Shown one piece after another: positions 8,354-16,588 of a stretch of 64,000 bases of DNA; position 1 is the first letter of the stretch, and every line of letters starts with the position of its first letter. The stretch spans positions 3,906,001-3,970,000 of the forward strand of contig OY969790.1 in NCBI GenBank assembly GCA_963703125.1, in the 5' to 3' direction. The DNA comes from MFD04716-140 sp963703125 (GTDB lineage: Bacteria > Bacteroidota > Bacteroidia > Flavobacteriales > Flavobacteriaceae). Below the pieces are notes generated by a model. That model searched no databases. It saw only the letters and a list, made by a program, of their open reading frames with translations, and was not told the origin of the DNA. The position numbers were made by a program, and so were the translations under genes.

Positions 8354-9781
8354 ATGGAATGTATCAGTGTTTTTGATATGCTAAAGATCGGTGTAGGCCC
8401 TTCAAGCTCTCACACTTTGGGGCCATGGCGAGCGGCAGAGCGGTGGATCGCGGAATTAAGGAAGTCGCTCATTTTTGAGGAGGTGCAACGCATACAGGTA
8501 TCCGTCTACGGGTCACTTTCATTGACCGGCAAGGGGCATGCCACAGATTATGCCATTATGTTAGGATTATCGGGAGCGGATCCCGAAGTGGTGCCCATTG
8601 AGGCCATTCACGGTCTTGTAGAAAAAATCAAAAATACGGGGATCCTAAACTTCGGGAACGAAATTGAACTTGTCTTTGATCCTGGTTCCGACATTGTTTT
8701 CCATAGGAAATTCTTGCCGTTCCATGCCAATGGACTTATTTTTCAAGCCAAGTTAAAGTCCGGTCAAACAAAATCAAAAACTTATTATTCAATCGGCGGC
8801 GGATTTGTGGTGGTGGAAGAACGAAAGAACGCCAAGCGCAACATCCAAAATTTCAAAAACTTTCCGTTTCCCATTGAAAACGGGGCAGAACTACTGGCGT
8901 ATTGCCAACAGGAAAACAAATCAATTTCGGAAGTGGTCCTGGAGAACGAGCGTTCACTGCGCACCGATGCCGAGATTGACCGACAAATGCACCGTATTTG
9001 GGATACGATGTTGGAATGCATGTATATTGGCTGCCATACCGAAGGCAAGCTTCCGGGCGGGTTGAACGTGCATCGCAGGGCCTTTGACCTAAACAAGAAT
9101 TTGTTGCCCGACAACAAGGGATATACAAATGCGACGGAATGGTTGAAAACCATACGCAACACAGAGGTGAAGTTTCGTCAAATTCTACAGTGGGTAAGTT
9201 GTTTTGCCCTCGCCGTCAACGAAGTCAATGCCTCTCTTGGCAGGGTTGTCACCGCACCAACCAATGGCAGTGCAGGTGTCATACCCGCAGTGCTCATGTA
9301 TTATTTGGTTATAGAGAACCATGCTGCCGGGTTTGACCATATAAAAAAATTCTTGCTGGTTTCCGGGGAAATTGGGAGCATCTTCAAAAAAGGGGCCACC
9401 ATTTCTGCCGCCATGGGCGGTTGCCAGGCGGAAATCGGGGTTTCATCGGCCATGGCCGCAGGGGCACTTACCGAACTTATGGGAGGAAAGCCAGAACAGG
9501 TTTTAATGGCCGCGGAAATAGCCATGGAACACCATTTGGGGCTTACGTGCGACCCAATTGGCGGACTCGTACAAATACCTTGCATTGAGCGCAATAGCAT
9601 GGGTGCCATTAAGGCCATCAATGCCGCGGAGCTTGCCATGGGTTCGGACCCTGAAGATGCCAAGGTACCGCTTGATAAGGTGGTACAGACCATGTGGGAA
9701 ACCGCCAAGGACATGAGCGCAAAATATAAGGAAACTTCTGAAGGGGGCCTGGCCGTTGGCGTGTTCTTGAGCGATTGTTGA
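8354..9781 (+). CDS. sdaA: L-serine ammonia-lyase (iron-sulfur, single-chain)
   Basis: Converts L-serine to pyruvate and ammonia. At 475 residues it is the single-polypeptide type that joins the beta and alpha parts. Visible landmarks: MECISVFDMLKIGVGPSSSH at the N-terminus, VTAPTNGSAGVIPAVLMYY in the middle, and the three cysteine contexts GGCQAEIG, LTCDPIGG and IPCIERN that hold the oxygen-sensitive 4Fe-4S cluster. It is divergent from dnaK and has no co-directional partner upstream. It is the last core gene before the cassette region. Confidence 0.96.
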   Translation: MECISVFDMLKIGVGPSSSHTLGPWRAAERWIAELRKSLIFEEVQRIQVSVYGSLSLTGKGHATDYAIMLGLSGADPEVVPIEAIHGLVEKIKNTGILNFGNEIELVFDPGSDIVFHRKFLPFHANGLIFQAKLKSGQTKSKTYYSIGGGFVVVEERKNAKRNIQNFKNFPFPIENGAELLAYCQQENKSISEVVLENERSLRTDAEIDRQMHRIWDTMLECMYIGCHTEGKLPGGLNVHRRAFDLNKNLLPDNKGYTNATEWLKTIRNTEVKFRQILQWVSCFALAVNEVNASLGRVVTAPTNGSAGVIPAVLMYYLVIENHAAGFDHIKKFLLVSGEIGSIFKKGATISAAMGGCQAEIGVSSAMAAGALTELMGGKPEQVLMAAEIAMEHHLGLTCDPIGGLVQIPCIERNSMGAIKAINAAELAMGSDPEDAKVPLDKVVQTMWETAKDMSAKYKETSEGGLAVGVFLSDC

Positions 9782-9968
9782 AACGGGATGGCAAGTGCAC
9801 AAAAAAAGAAATGATGCTTCCGAAGGTAAGGAAAGTTTTAGCCAGACAATAGAGCAAAATACCGATTGTCACTTGTTTCCGGATATTTTTATAACGGTCT
9901 ATCGCCATCGGGCTAATAAAAACCATGATTCAAAAATAGGGATCGTTTATTTCTTAGATTTGAGGTAT

Positions 9969-10012
9969 ATACGCCATAAAACCGCAAGAATTGCGGCTAT
10001 ATGGATGTTGTG
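9969..10012 (+). repeat. Possible truncated attC-like palindrome at the left array edge
   Basis: CCATA (9973-9977) with TATGG and CCGC with GCGG form a compact hairpin directly before GTTGTGTCG (10007), where the first cassette begins. It could be the remains of an attC (or attI-like) site or an sdaA terminator lacking a good T tract. The preceding stretch 9782-9968 holds no supportable gene. Confidence 0.3.
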
Positions 10013-10133
10013 TCGAATTAGCTAGGCTGCTTTGCAGCCGTCGTATGTTCGCTGCGCTCGGAACAGCTGAAGCTGACCTATGTTGCTATACTTTGCTACG
10101 CAAAGCCCCGCACCACAGGAAATTCGACACAAC
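10007..10133 (+). other. Gene-less mini-cassette 1
   Basis: Unit bounded by GTTGTGTCGAATT (10007-10019) and its exact 13-bp reverse complement (10121-10133). It has no credible ORF. Positions 10017-10078 are 61/62 identical to 27183-27244 in the second mini-cassette; this element has hairpins GGCTGC-TTT-GCAGCC (10025-10039) and TGTTC...GAACA (10046-10065) and is GC-rich compared with its surroundings. It may carry a small RNA or be a relic; no promoter is seen. Confidence 0.6.
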
Positions 10134-10323
10134 GCCCCGCTAAACCAAATTGCTTTCATCCCCTACCAACATCCAGCTTTGGCGCTGCCGGTTCGAAACC
10201 GGGCACTCCACACAACAATCGCTAAAAGCAATTTGGCAAGGTTCATCTGTCTTTTAAAAACAAGGGAATAAATTCCCTATTTTTAAAATCCAGAACCTCA
10301 CTACGTTTAGCGTTGCGTTAGCG
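10127..10323 (+). repeat. attC-like site 1
   Basis: Follows mini-cassette 1. R'' side GACACAAC then CGCTAAACCAAATTGC (10139-10153); the other strand of the palindrome is GCAATTTGG (10228-10236) and GTTTAGCG (10305-10312), ending at GTTAGCGG (10317), the start of the next cassette. AACGCCCCGCTAAACCAAAT (10131-10150) recurs at 27301-27320, so sites 1 and 8 form one subfamily. No gene lies between here and 10369. Confidence 0.6.
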
Positions 10324-10368
10324 GTAATACCAAAGCGACACTGCAAAATAAACACACTGTAACCAAAA

Positions 10369-11886
10369 ATGAGTAAACATACCAAACTAATTATTCTATT
10401 TTTATGTGTCATTAAATTGACACTTCATTTAATAGCAGATTATCATTCAGGCTTTCAAGGAGACGAATTGTTGCATATCGAAACAGGAAATCATTTGGCT
10501 TTTGGGTATATGGAATTTCCACCATTAATTGGAATTGTAGCATTTATTCAAAATCTCTTTGGCTCTAATTCTGTTTATGTTCATCATTTATTTTCTCATA
10601 TTTCAAGTATTTTAATAATCATTTATGTTGCAAAAATCACAATAGAATTAGGAGGAAAAAACATCGCTCTGTTTTTAACTTTATTGTGCATCATTATTGC
10701 TCCTGCTTTTGGGCGTTCACAACAGCTTTTTCAACCTGTTGTTTTTGGACAACTATTTTGGGCTTTAGGTTTCTATCAATTGGTACTTTATACAAAATAT
10801 CTTGACAAAAAATATTTAACCTATTTAGTCATTTTTTCAGTAATTGGATTTTTATTTAAGTACGATATATTGTTTTTCATTTTTGGTTTATCATCATTAT
10901 TCTTTTTCAAAAGAACAAGAGAAACATTATTAAAACAGAATATTGGATTATATATTACAATTGCTTTTTTATTAATTCTACCTAATCTTTATTGGCAATA
11001 CGCAAACAATTTCCCTGTATTACAAATGTTTGGTCGATTATACGAAACGCAATTAGACAAACTTTCAAGAATTGATAATTTGAGAAATTTAATTCTTGCA
11101 ACCAATCCCATTTCACTTATTTTGGTTTTACCAGCATTGGTTTATATGTTCAAATCTAACAAAGCCGAACTTTACAAACCATTAGCATTTTCAATTATGC
11201 TATCATTTCTTTTATTGTTATTCAGTAACGGAAAATCCTATTATTTTTTCCCTATCGTTTTAATAATTTTCCCTTTTGGTGGAATATTTTGGGAACAAAA
11301 AGTTATTCAAAATCGGAAATGGGTTATTTATCCTATTGCAACAATACTGTTTTTAGGTTCAATATTAATTCCATTTGGAATGCCAGTTTATTCATTTCAC
11401 AAAATGCTAAATTCTATTCAAAAATACGAACAAACAAAAGTTGAAGGCGGAAAATATGCTGTTCGTTATGACGAATATTACACCAAAGAAAAGTGGAAAA
11501 CTACAATGACTGAACTGCAAAAAGTTTATGACAGTTTGCCCGAAAAAGAAAAAGAAAATTGCCTAATTTGGGGAAAACATTATGGACAAGCAGGAGCAAT
11601 TAATTTGTTGAGAAAAGAATACAATTTGCCAAAAGCATTTTCATACCACGGAAGTTTTTATAGTTGGACACCAAGTGGAGAAATGCCTGAAACGGTAATT
11701 GCATTAAGTTATCAAGTTGGCGAATTTTTTAATCCATATTTCACAGAAGTAACCCTTGTAAAAAGTATTTATAATCCTTATGCAGACAACGAGGAAGAAT
11801 TGTATCAGAGAATTTATATTTGCAAAAAACCAAAACAGAATTTTGAAAAAATGAAAGAATTATTTAAACATAGAATATTTGAATAA
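10369..11886 (+). CDS. GT39/ArnT-like membrane glycosyltransferase (cassette 2)
   Basis: Polytopic membrane protein of 505 residues with about ten to twelve hydrophobic segments between residues 5 and 340, then a soluble C-terminal domain. The first periplasmic loop DYHSGFQGDELLHIETGNHL carries the acidic pair (GDE) typical of PMT_2/ArnT-type enzymes that use polyprenyl-phosphate sugars, followed by the YMEFPPLIGIVAF pattern. Likely role: transfer of a sugar to a surface glycan or lipid; donor and acceptor unknown. The gene is much more AT-rich than the flanking core. It is alone between GTTAGCGGTA (10317) and TACCGCTA (11897), with no promoter visible in the 43-bp leader, as expected of a cassette gene. 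Confidence 0.75.
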   Translation: MSKHTKLIILFLCVIKLTLHLIADYHSGFQGDELLHIETGNHLAFGYMEFPPLIGIVAFIQNLFGSNSVYVHHLFSHISSILIIIYVAKITIELGGKNIALFLTLLCIIIAPAFGRSQQLFQPVVFGQLFWALGFYQLVLYTKYLDKKYLTYLVIFSVIGFLFKYDILFFIFGLSSLFFFKRTRETLLKQNIGLYITIAFLLILPNLYWQYANNFPVLQMFGRLYETQLDKLSRIDNLRNLILATNPISLILVLPALVYMFKSNKAELYKPLAFSIMLSFLLLLFSNGKSYYFFPIVLIIFPFGGIFWEQKVIQNRKWVIYPIATILFLGSILIPFGMPVYSFHKMLNSIQKYEQTKVEGGKYAVRYDEYYTKEKWKTTMTELQKVYDSLPEKEKENCLIWGKHYGQAGAINLLRKEYNLPKAFSYHGSFYSWTPSGEMPETVIALSYQVGEFFNPYFTEVTLVKSIYNPYADNEEELYQRIYICKKPKQNFEKMKELFKHRIFE

Positions 11887-11896
11887 CCAAAGGCAC

Positions 11897-12625
11897 TACC
11901 GCTAATCGAGTAGACGGGCTCCGCCATTGACTGACGGAGTGCGCCTCTCACACCACCGTACGTACGGGTCTCGTATACGGCGGTTCGTAATCCATCACTT
12001 CAAGGCTCTTTTCACCCTTGAAACTATCCCCTAGTTTAAGCATAGGCTATGAATCATCATTCCTATGCGAATTTTAAAGAGAATCACGTTCGGTCCTTCG
12101 TCGCTTGTGAGACCTCTGATTTTGCTATCAGCTCATTTCCAGCAACTACTATGACCTCTGCTGACTTCTCCATTGAGCTACACGTAGCTTTGGAGACCTC
12201 CCCAGGTAAGAACATCTTCTTTCCCCCGATTCCTGCCGTATCTACATTAATGCATCTTTTGTACTCGTTGGGCGTTACAATGATGTGCTTGCTTACCCAT
12301 GCATAAATGCCTCTGTATACGGTTCCTGTTCGTCAGTACCGGGTTTTGTAGTCTCGCTTCCTTCAGATGTGACCTCACGGTCACCACCCTTGCGACTTAC
12401 TAATGGTTCGAGGCGTTACCCCCGCCCATAAGGGACTTGCACCCTCTAGATTAATTAACTACATTTCTGTAGTTAAAAGATGCCCATGCTGGGCACACAC
12501 AATGTATATAAAAAATAGGCGAAGCAGTAGTACAATCAGGGCTTTTGGCTCGTGTCAAACTTTGTGTTTAACCGAAAGTTTCGTGCTTCGAAATCGCCTA
12601 CTTTTCATATACTAAACGTTATGCG
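11897..12625 (+). repeat. attC-like site 2, split by group II intron 1
   Basis: The left part TACCGCTA (11897-11904) joins ACAATG (12499 onward) when intron 1 is removed, restoring an R'' core CCGCTAACA. Inner arms: GTATAT (12504-12509) with ATATAC (12607-12612) and AGGCGA (12517-12522) with TCGCCT (12594-12599). The R' core is GTTATGCG (12618-12625), which starts the McrBC cassette. Without the intron the site is about 135 bp. Confidence 0.75.
11905..12498 (-). mobile_element. ORF-less group II intron, copy 1 (class C-like)
   Basis: 594-bp ribozyme on the minus strand. The 5' end is GTGTGCCCAGCATGGGC (at 12498 downwards); the 3' end carries domain V/VI (gaaccgccgtatacgaga near 11985, then CTCCG/CGGAG stem) and ends CTACTCGAT at 11905. 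Domain IV is a short stub with no reverse transcriptase; the 85-residue frame at 12049-12306 is not a gene. It is nearly identical to copy 3 and similar in both ribozyme ends to full-length copy 2. It must rely on a protein supplied in trans for splicing or mobility. Confidence 0.85.
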
Positions 12626-12681
12626 TCAGGCTAAAAGACGACACTACATAATAAAAACAACGACAGAAAAAGAAAATAATA

Positions 12682-13842
12682 ATGGCATTTGAACCAGACA
12701 AAATAACTAAACAACATATACTTGATGCAGTCAAGAAAATAGACAGCGAGACTATTTCGCTTGAACCTTCGACAAGGTTTGATGTAATTGTTAATGGTAA
12801 AGCCTATCCACCTAAGGAAGTGATGCGTTATGCTCATGAATTAATGAATGGCGAGCATATTTGGGAGCGAAGTGGCGGTGAGCCAACTAACAAATATTTT
12901 ACAGAATTAGGTTTTGAAATAAAAAGTAAATCAAGAACAAATATGAATGAAGTGAGTATCACAGGCAATATTTGGAAACTAGGATGCAATTGGGGAAGCG
13001 GTAAACCTAGCTTCTACAACTACATTAAAGAAGAGAGCATTATTATTGGCGTTGAGGACAAAAAATACAGCATTGGCGACTTGATTGTTGTTACAGAAGG
13101 ACATCAAGTAAAGGCAATCGCAAGAATTAATGAGAATCCGAAACCTGTTACAAGTAACATAAATCTTAAACCTTCCTTTGACAATCTCGCAATTGAGTAT
13201 GACACTTGGGTCAACTACGCAAATTCCGAATGGTATGAACTTGAAGAAGATGACACATTTTCATATCAATTACAGCAAGGAATCTGCAAAGTTCAAAATA
13301 GAGACATTCGTAATAAGGTTATTGACTTATGGAATAGTAGAAATGCCAATTATTGGATATTTCAAGGCAATCCAAGTGTATTTGATTTCGAAACTGCAAT
13401 TAAAAATAATTTGTTAGAAGATTGGACTGTTTCAGCTCATAAAGACAAGATAAAAAAAGGTGACAAAGTAATTTTATGGATTTCAGGTAAAAATTCAGGT
13501 TGTTACTCTCTAGCAGAAGTAACAAGTGAAGCACAAAACATTACTCAATCAAAAGATTCACACCTATGGAAAACAGAAGACAAAAACCCTCTTAAAGCAG
13601 GAATCAAAATCACACATAATATAATTGAAACTCCTTTGCTTTGGAGCAAAATAAAGGGAACAAAAGGACTAGAAAATTTGAAAGTTGGTAATCAAGGAAC
13701 AAATTTCACAGCAACAAAAACTGAGTTCAAAACTATATTGAGTTTAATAAATAATACAACTGCATCAAATAATAAAGCTGACATGCAAGCAAAAAACATT
13801 ATCCTTTATGGCACCTCCAGGAACAGGAAAGACATACAATAG
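12682..13842 (+). CDS. mcrB: EVE-domain N-terminal part of McrB-like type IV restriction protein (frameshifted)
   Basis: 386 residues, first half of a split McrB-type protein. Residues about 1-80 (RFDVIVNGKAYPPKEVMRYA) resemble the N-terminal domain found in ScoMcrA-type nucleases. Residues 90-170 look like a PUA/EVE-like fold, and residues about 230-300 (ANYWIFQGNPSVFDF, KKGDKVILWISG) are a clear EVE domain, a reader of modified bases. It ends KNIILYG then leaves frame at the Walker A motif, which continues in the next ORF. One extra base near 13810-13812 (GGCACCTCC) explains the break: removing it gives LYGPPGTGKT. The gene sits behind the cassette start GTTATGCG with no promoter visible. 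Confidence 0.8.
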   Translation: MAFEPDKITKQHILDAVKKIDSETISLEPSTRFDVIVNGKAYPPKEVMRYAHELMNGEHIWERSGGEPTNKYFTELGFEIKSKSRTNMNEVSITGNIWKLGCNWGSGKPSFYNYIKEESIIIGVEDKKYSIGDLIVVTEGHQVKAIARINENPKPVTSNINLKPSFDNLAIEYDTWVNYANSEWYELEEDDTFSYQLQQGICKVQNRDIRNKVIDLWNSRNANYWIFQGNPSVFDFETAIKNNLLEDWTVSAHKDKIKKGDKVILWISGKNSGCYSLAEVTSEAQNITQSKDSHLWKTEDKNPLKAGIKITHNIIETPLLWSKIKGTKGLENLKVGNQGTNFTATKTEFKTILSLINNTTASNNKADMQAKNIILYGTSRNRKDIQ

Positions 13843-14965
13843 CATTGATAAGGCTGTTGAGATAGCTTCACCTGAAAGATTTAATTTCAATAATCACAAG
13901 GTCAATAAAGGAGTGTTTGACGAATTAAGAAGAAATGGACAAATTGAGTTCGTTACTTTCCACCAAAATTATTCCTATGAAGATTTTGTAGTTGGGATTT
14001 CTCCCGATGTTACATCTGGCACTTTGCGTTTTGACAAACGTGAAGGAATTTTCAAACAGTTGGCTGAAAGAGCAAAACAAAATTGGTTAACAGCAACCAA
14101 CAAGAAAGAAATCACCATTGATTTTAACTTCGTTTTCAATTCCTTCTTTGCAAAATTGATTGAGGAAGAAGTAAAGGAAGTTGAAATACCAATGAAAAGC
14201 AAAGGATACAAGTTCAAAGTAACATCAATTGACATTGATGAGGGAAGAATAAAGTTTACAAAACAAAGCGGAGGAACAGGACACGACTTGCTTGTAAAAA
14301 ATCTCAAAGCAATTTATGAGGGAAGTTTGGATTATGGTGTTGAAGGTTTGGGTGTTTATTACAATCCATTGGTAGAACATCTAAAAGAATTTGCCGAAAC
14401 GCTTGAACCCCAAAATTCAGCAGAAGAGGAATTGAAAAGGTTTGTTTTGATAATTGATGAAATAAATCGTGCTAATATTTCTAAGGTTTTTGGCGAATTA
14501 ATTACACTTCTTGAGGACGATAAAAGATTAGGAGAAGAAAACGAATTGAAAATTACTTTGCCAAATGGAGAAAAAGAATTTGGCGTACCGCCAAATCTTT
14601 ACATCATAGGCACAATGAATACAGCTGACAAGTCGATTGCTTTAATTGATATTGCTTTGCGTAGGCGTTTTGAGTTCATTGGCTATTATCCAGAATATGA
14701 GATGTTGAATGAAGAAGAATCTTTGCTTCTTAAAAAAGTTAATGAAGCAGTTTTCAAAGAAAAAAAATCAGCTGACTATCTAATTGGGCATGCTTACTTC
14801 ATGAAAGGGCAAACAATTCAAATTGTTTTGCAAAACAAAGTTGTTCCATTGTTGATGGAATATTTTTCAGGTAAAACAGATATTGTTTCTAAAATATTTG
14901 CAGACACTAATTGGAATGTAACTTACAATACCACAAATTTCATTTGGGATATTTCACCGAGATAA
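13808..14965 (+). CDS. mcrB: McrB-like GTPase AAA+ domain (second half of frameshifted mcrB)
   Basis: The frame supplies 385 residues, starting APPGTGKTYNS (Walker A), then Walker B FVLIIDEINRANISKVFGEL and the McrB signature GTMNTADKSIALIDIALRRRFEF with sensor/arginine residues. McrB forms GTP-driven hexamers that translocate DNA and drive the McrC nuclease at modified sites. The ATG at 13808 is an accident of frame; the intact protein would start at 12682 and total about 760 residues. The stop is one base before the mcrC start. Whether the split is a true mutation, an error, or tolerated by frameshifting cannot be told here. Confidence 0.82.
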   Translation: MAPPGTGKTYNSIDKAVEIASPERFNFNNHKVNKGVFDELRRNGQIEFVTFHQNYSYEDFVVGISPDVTSGTLRFDKREGIFKQLAERAKQNWLTATNKKEITIDFNFVFNSFFAKLIEEEVKEVEIPMKSKGYKFKVTSIDIDEGRIKFTKQSGGTGHDLLVKNLKAIYEGSLDYGVEGLGVYYNPLVEHLKEFAETLEPQNSAEEELKRFVLIIDEINRANISKVFGELITLLEDDKRLGEENELKITLPNGEKEFGVPPNLYIIGTMNTADKSIALIDIALRRRFEFIGYYPEYEMLNEEESLLLKKVNEAVFKEKKSADYLIGHAYFMKGQTIQIVLQNKVVPLLMEYFSGKTDIVSKIFADTNWNVTYNTTNFIWDISPR

Positions 14966-14966
14966 A

Positions 14967-16307
14967 ATGGCTCTACTCTTTGAATACGGAAAATGGCAGA
15001 GCATAAATAACAAAAATGCTTTACACCAAATGCTGAAAGACATTTGGAGGCAACGCATGTTTGTTGAAACGGATTCAGAACTTACAGAAGTTCAAACAGA
15101 CAATCATTATCAACCATTCCTACAGTTTGACGACAATCAAATAAGAGCAAACAATTTTGTTGGCTTCATTCAAAACGGAGATGAAGTAATTGAGATTTAT
15201 CCGAAAGTATTTCGGCAACATTTACCGAACCCATCAGAGAATGAAAAGATGTTGATGCTTCGCCACATCTTTTATTGGTTTAGCTATTGTCGAAAATGGA
15301 ACTTCCCTTTTAATCAAGCATCACTTGACACAATTGACGTGGATGAATTTCCGGAACTGATTATAAACTTAATAGCAAATCAGTTTTTAGAAACACTTTC
15401 AAAGCAACCTTTAACAATGTATCAAGAAGTAGAGGAATCGTTGATTACTCCAAGAGGTTCAATAAATTTCAAACGCTATGTAAACAGCAGTTTATCACAC
15501 GGTAATTTTCAAAATATCGAATGTGATTATGAACCATTCCTATTTGACAATAAAGTAAATAGAATAATTAAATATTGTTCTAGGCTATTGATGAAGCAAA
15601 CAAAGTTTTCAGAAAATTTGCGAAAGCTCCAAGATGTTGTTTTCATCTTAGACGAAGTTGAGGACTTATATTGCACCATACACGATGTTGAAAATATCAC
15701 TCTCAATACTTTCTTTTCAGATTATTCCAATCTACTTGACAGTTGTAAACTTATCCTTAGCCAACAACTCTATTCAAGTAATACTTACGACCTTTCTCAA
15801 TGGTGTTTACTTTTCCCAATGGAATATATTTTTGAAGACTTTCTTGCAGGGTTCTTAGAAAATAAATTTTCAAAAGACTGGAAAATTGAATATCAAAAAT
15901 CAGACGAATACTTGTCAAATATACCTAGAGTGTTCAACATGCAACATGACATATTTCTTACCGCAAGACAAGGTTCAAAAAGAAAAGTTATCATTGACAC
16001 CAAATACAAATTACGCCTAGACAATTTCAAAACAGACCCCAAAAAGGGTGTAGCACAATCAGACCTTTATCAAATGGTTAGTTATGCTTTTAAGAGAGGT
16101 TGCACAGATATAATATTAGTTTACCCCAACATTTCAGACGACCTAAATACATCAGACAACTTTAAAATTATTTCAGGTTTTGGTGGAGCAGACGAAATAA
16201 CAATAACAGCGATGGAGATACCTTTTTCATCATTGACAAATTTCAATAAATTAGACTCAATGTTGTTTGAAACTTTAGAAACACAATTAAACAAATTGCT
16301 TCAATGA
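14967..16307 (+). CDS. mcrC: McrC-like nuclease subunit of modification-dependent restriction system
   Basis: 446 residues. N-terminal part contains the beta-rich McrB-binding region (NFVGFIQNGDEVIEIYPKVF); the C-terminal region carries the PD-(D/E)xK nuclease core, visible as FNMQHDIFL followed by RKVIIDTKYKL and SDLYQMVSYAF. Partner of the McrB-like protein upstream (start one base after its stop), cutting foreign DNA with modified cytosine or other bases. It is the last gene of cassette 3; its stop is about 50 bp before the attC core CGCATAAC. Restriction systems are common integron cargo. Confidence 0.88.
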   Translation: MALLFEYGKWQSINNKNALHQMLKDIWRQRMFVETDSELTEVQTDNHYQPFLQFDDNQIRANNFVGFIQNGDEVIEIYPKVFRQHLPNPSENEKMLMLRHIFYWFSYCRKWNFPFNQASLDTIDVDEFPELIINLIANQFLETLSKQPLTMYQEVEESLITPRGSINFKRYVNSSLSHGNFQNIECDYEPFLFDNKVNRIIKYCSRLLMKQTKFSENLRKLQDVVFILDEVEDLYCTIHDVENITLNTFFSDYSNLLDSCKLILSQQLYSSNTYDLSQWCLLFPMEYIFEDFLAGFLENKFSKDWKIEYQKSDEYLSNIPRVFNMQHDIFLTARQGSKRKVIIDTKYKLRLDNFKTDPKKGVAQSDLYQMVSYAFKRGCTDIILVYPNISDDLNTSDNFKIISGFGGADEITITAMEIPFSSLTNFNKLDSMLFETLETQLNKLLQ

Positions 16308-16355
16308 CAATGTGGTATTCAGACAGAAAATTAACGACAGACAAAGAAGCCCGAA

Positions 16356-16491
16356 CGCATAACACGGGTTTGGCAAAAGTGGCGGTTCAGTGCTCCGCAG
16401 ACACATTTGTGGTTAATCAAACATTGGTTCTCCGCATCAACATTTGTGGTGAAAATCGCCACCTTCGCCAAGCCCGAAAACGTTGCCTGCA
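16356..16491 (+). repeat. attC-like site 3 (uninterrupted)
   Basis: R'' core CGCATAAC (16356-16363); outer arms CGGGTTTGGC (16365-16374) with GCCAAGCCCG (16467-16476); inner arms GTGGCG (16379-16384) with CGCCAC (16457-16462); R' core GTTGCCTGCA (16482-16491). The central loop shares the phrase GTGGTTAATCAAACATT with site 5. This is the best intact example of the short subfamily. Confidence 0.78.
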
Positions 16492-16588
16492 ATATTCACA
16501 GACCGTTATTCCACCCTTTGTAAATAGGTTTAATCACCCTGACAAAAAATAATCGTAATTAATATTTTTAACTTTAAAAATTATTCAA

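Noticed and set aside
7756..8376. 206-residue plus-strand ORF across the dnaK start and sdaA leader
   Set aside because: Antisense to dnaK over half its length and without a family; shadow frame.
9795..10025. 76-residue ORF right after sdaA
   Set aside because: No similarity to a family and it extends into the first cassette boundary.
10080..10271. 63-residue plus-strand ORF and the minus ORF at 27184-27369
   Set aside because: Both run through mini-cassette and attC palindromes with no family resemblance or start signal; products of GC-rich hairpin sequence.
12049..12306. 85-residue ORF, also identical at 25713-25970
   Set aside because: It lies inside ORF-less group II introns, antisense to the ribozyme and fully overlapping its 5' domains; identity only reflects intron duplication.
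16304..16552. 82-residue ORF after mcrC
   Set aside because: It runs through attC site 3 and its translation has no recognisable pattern.
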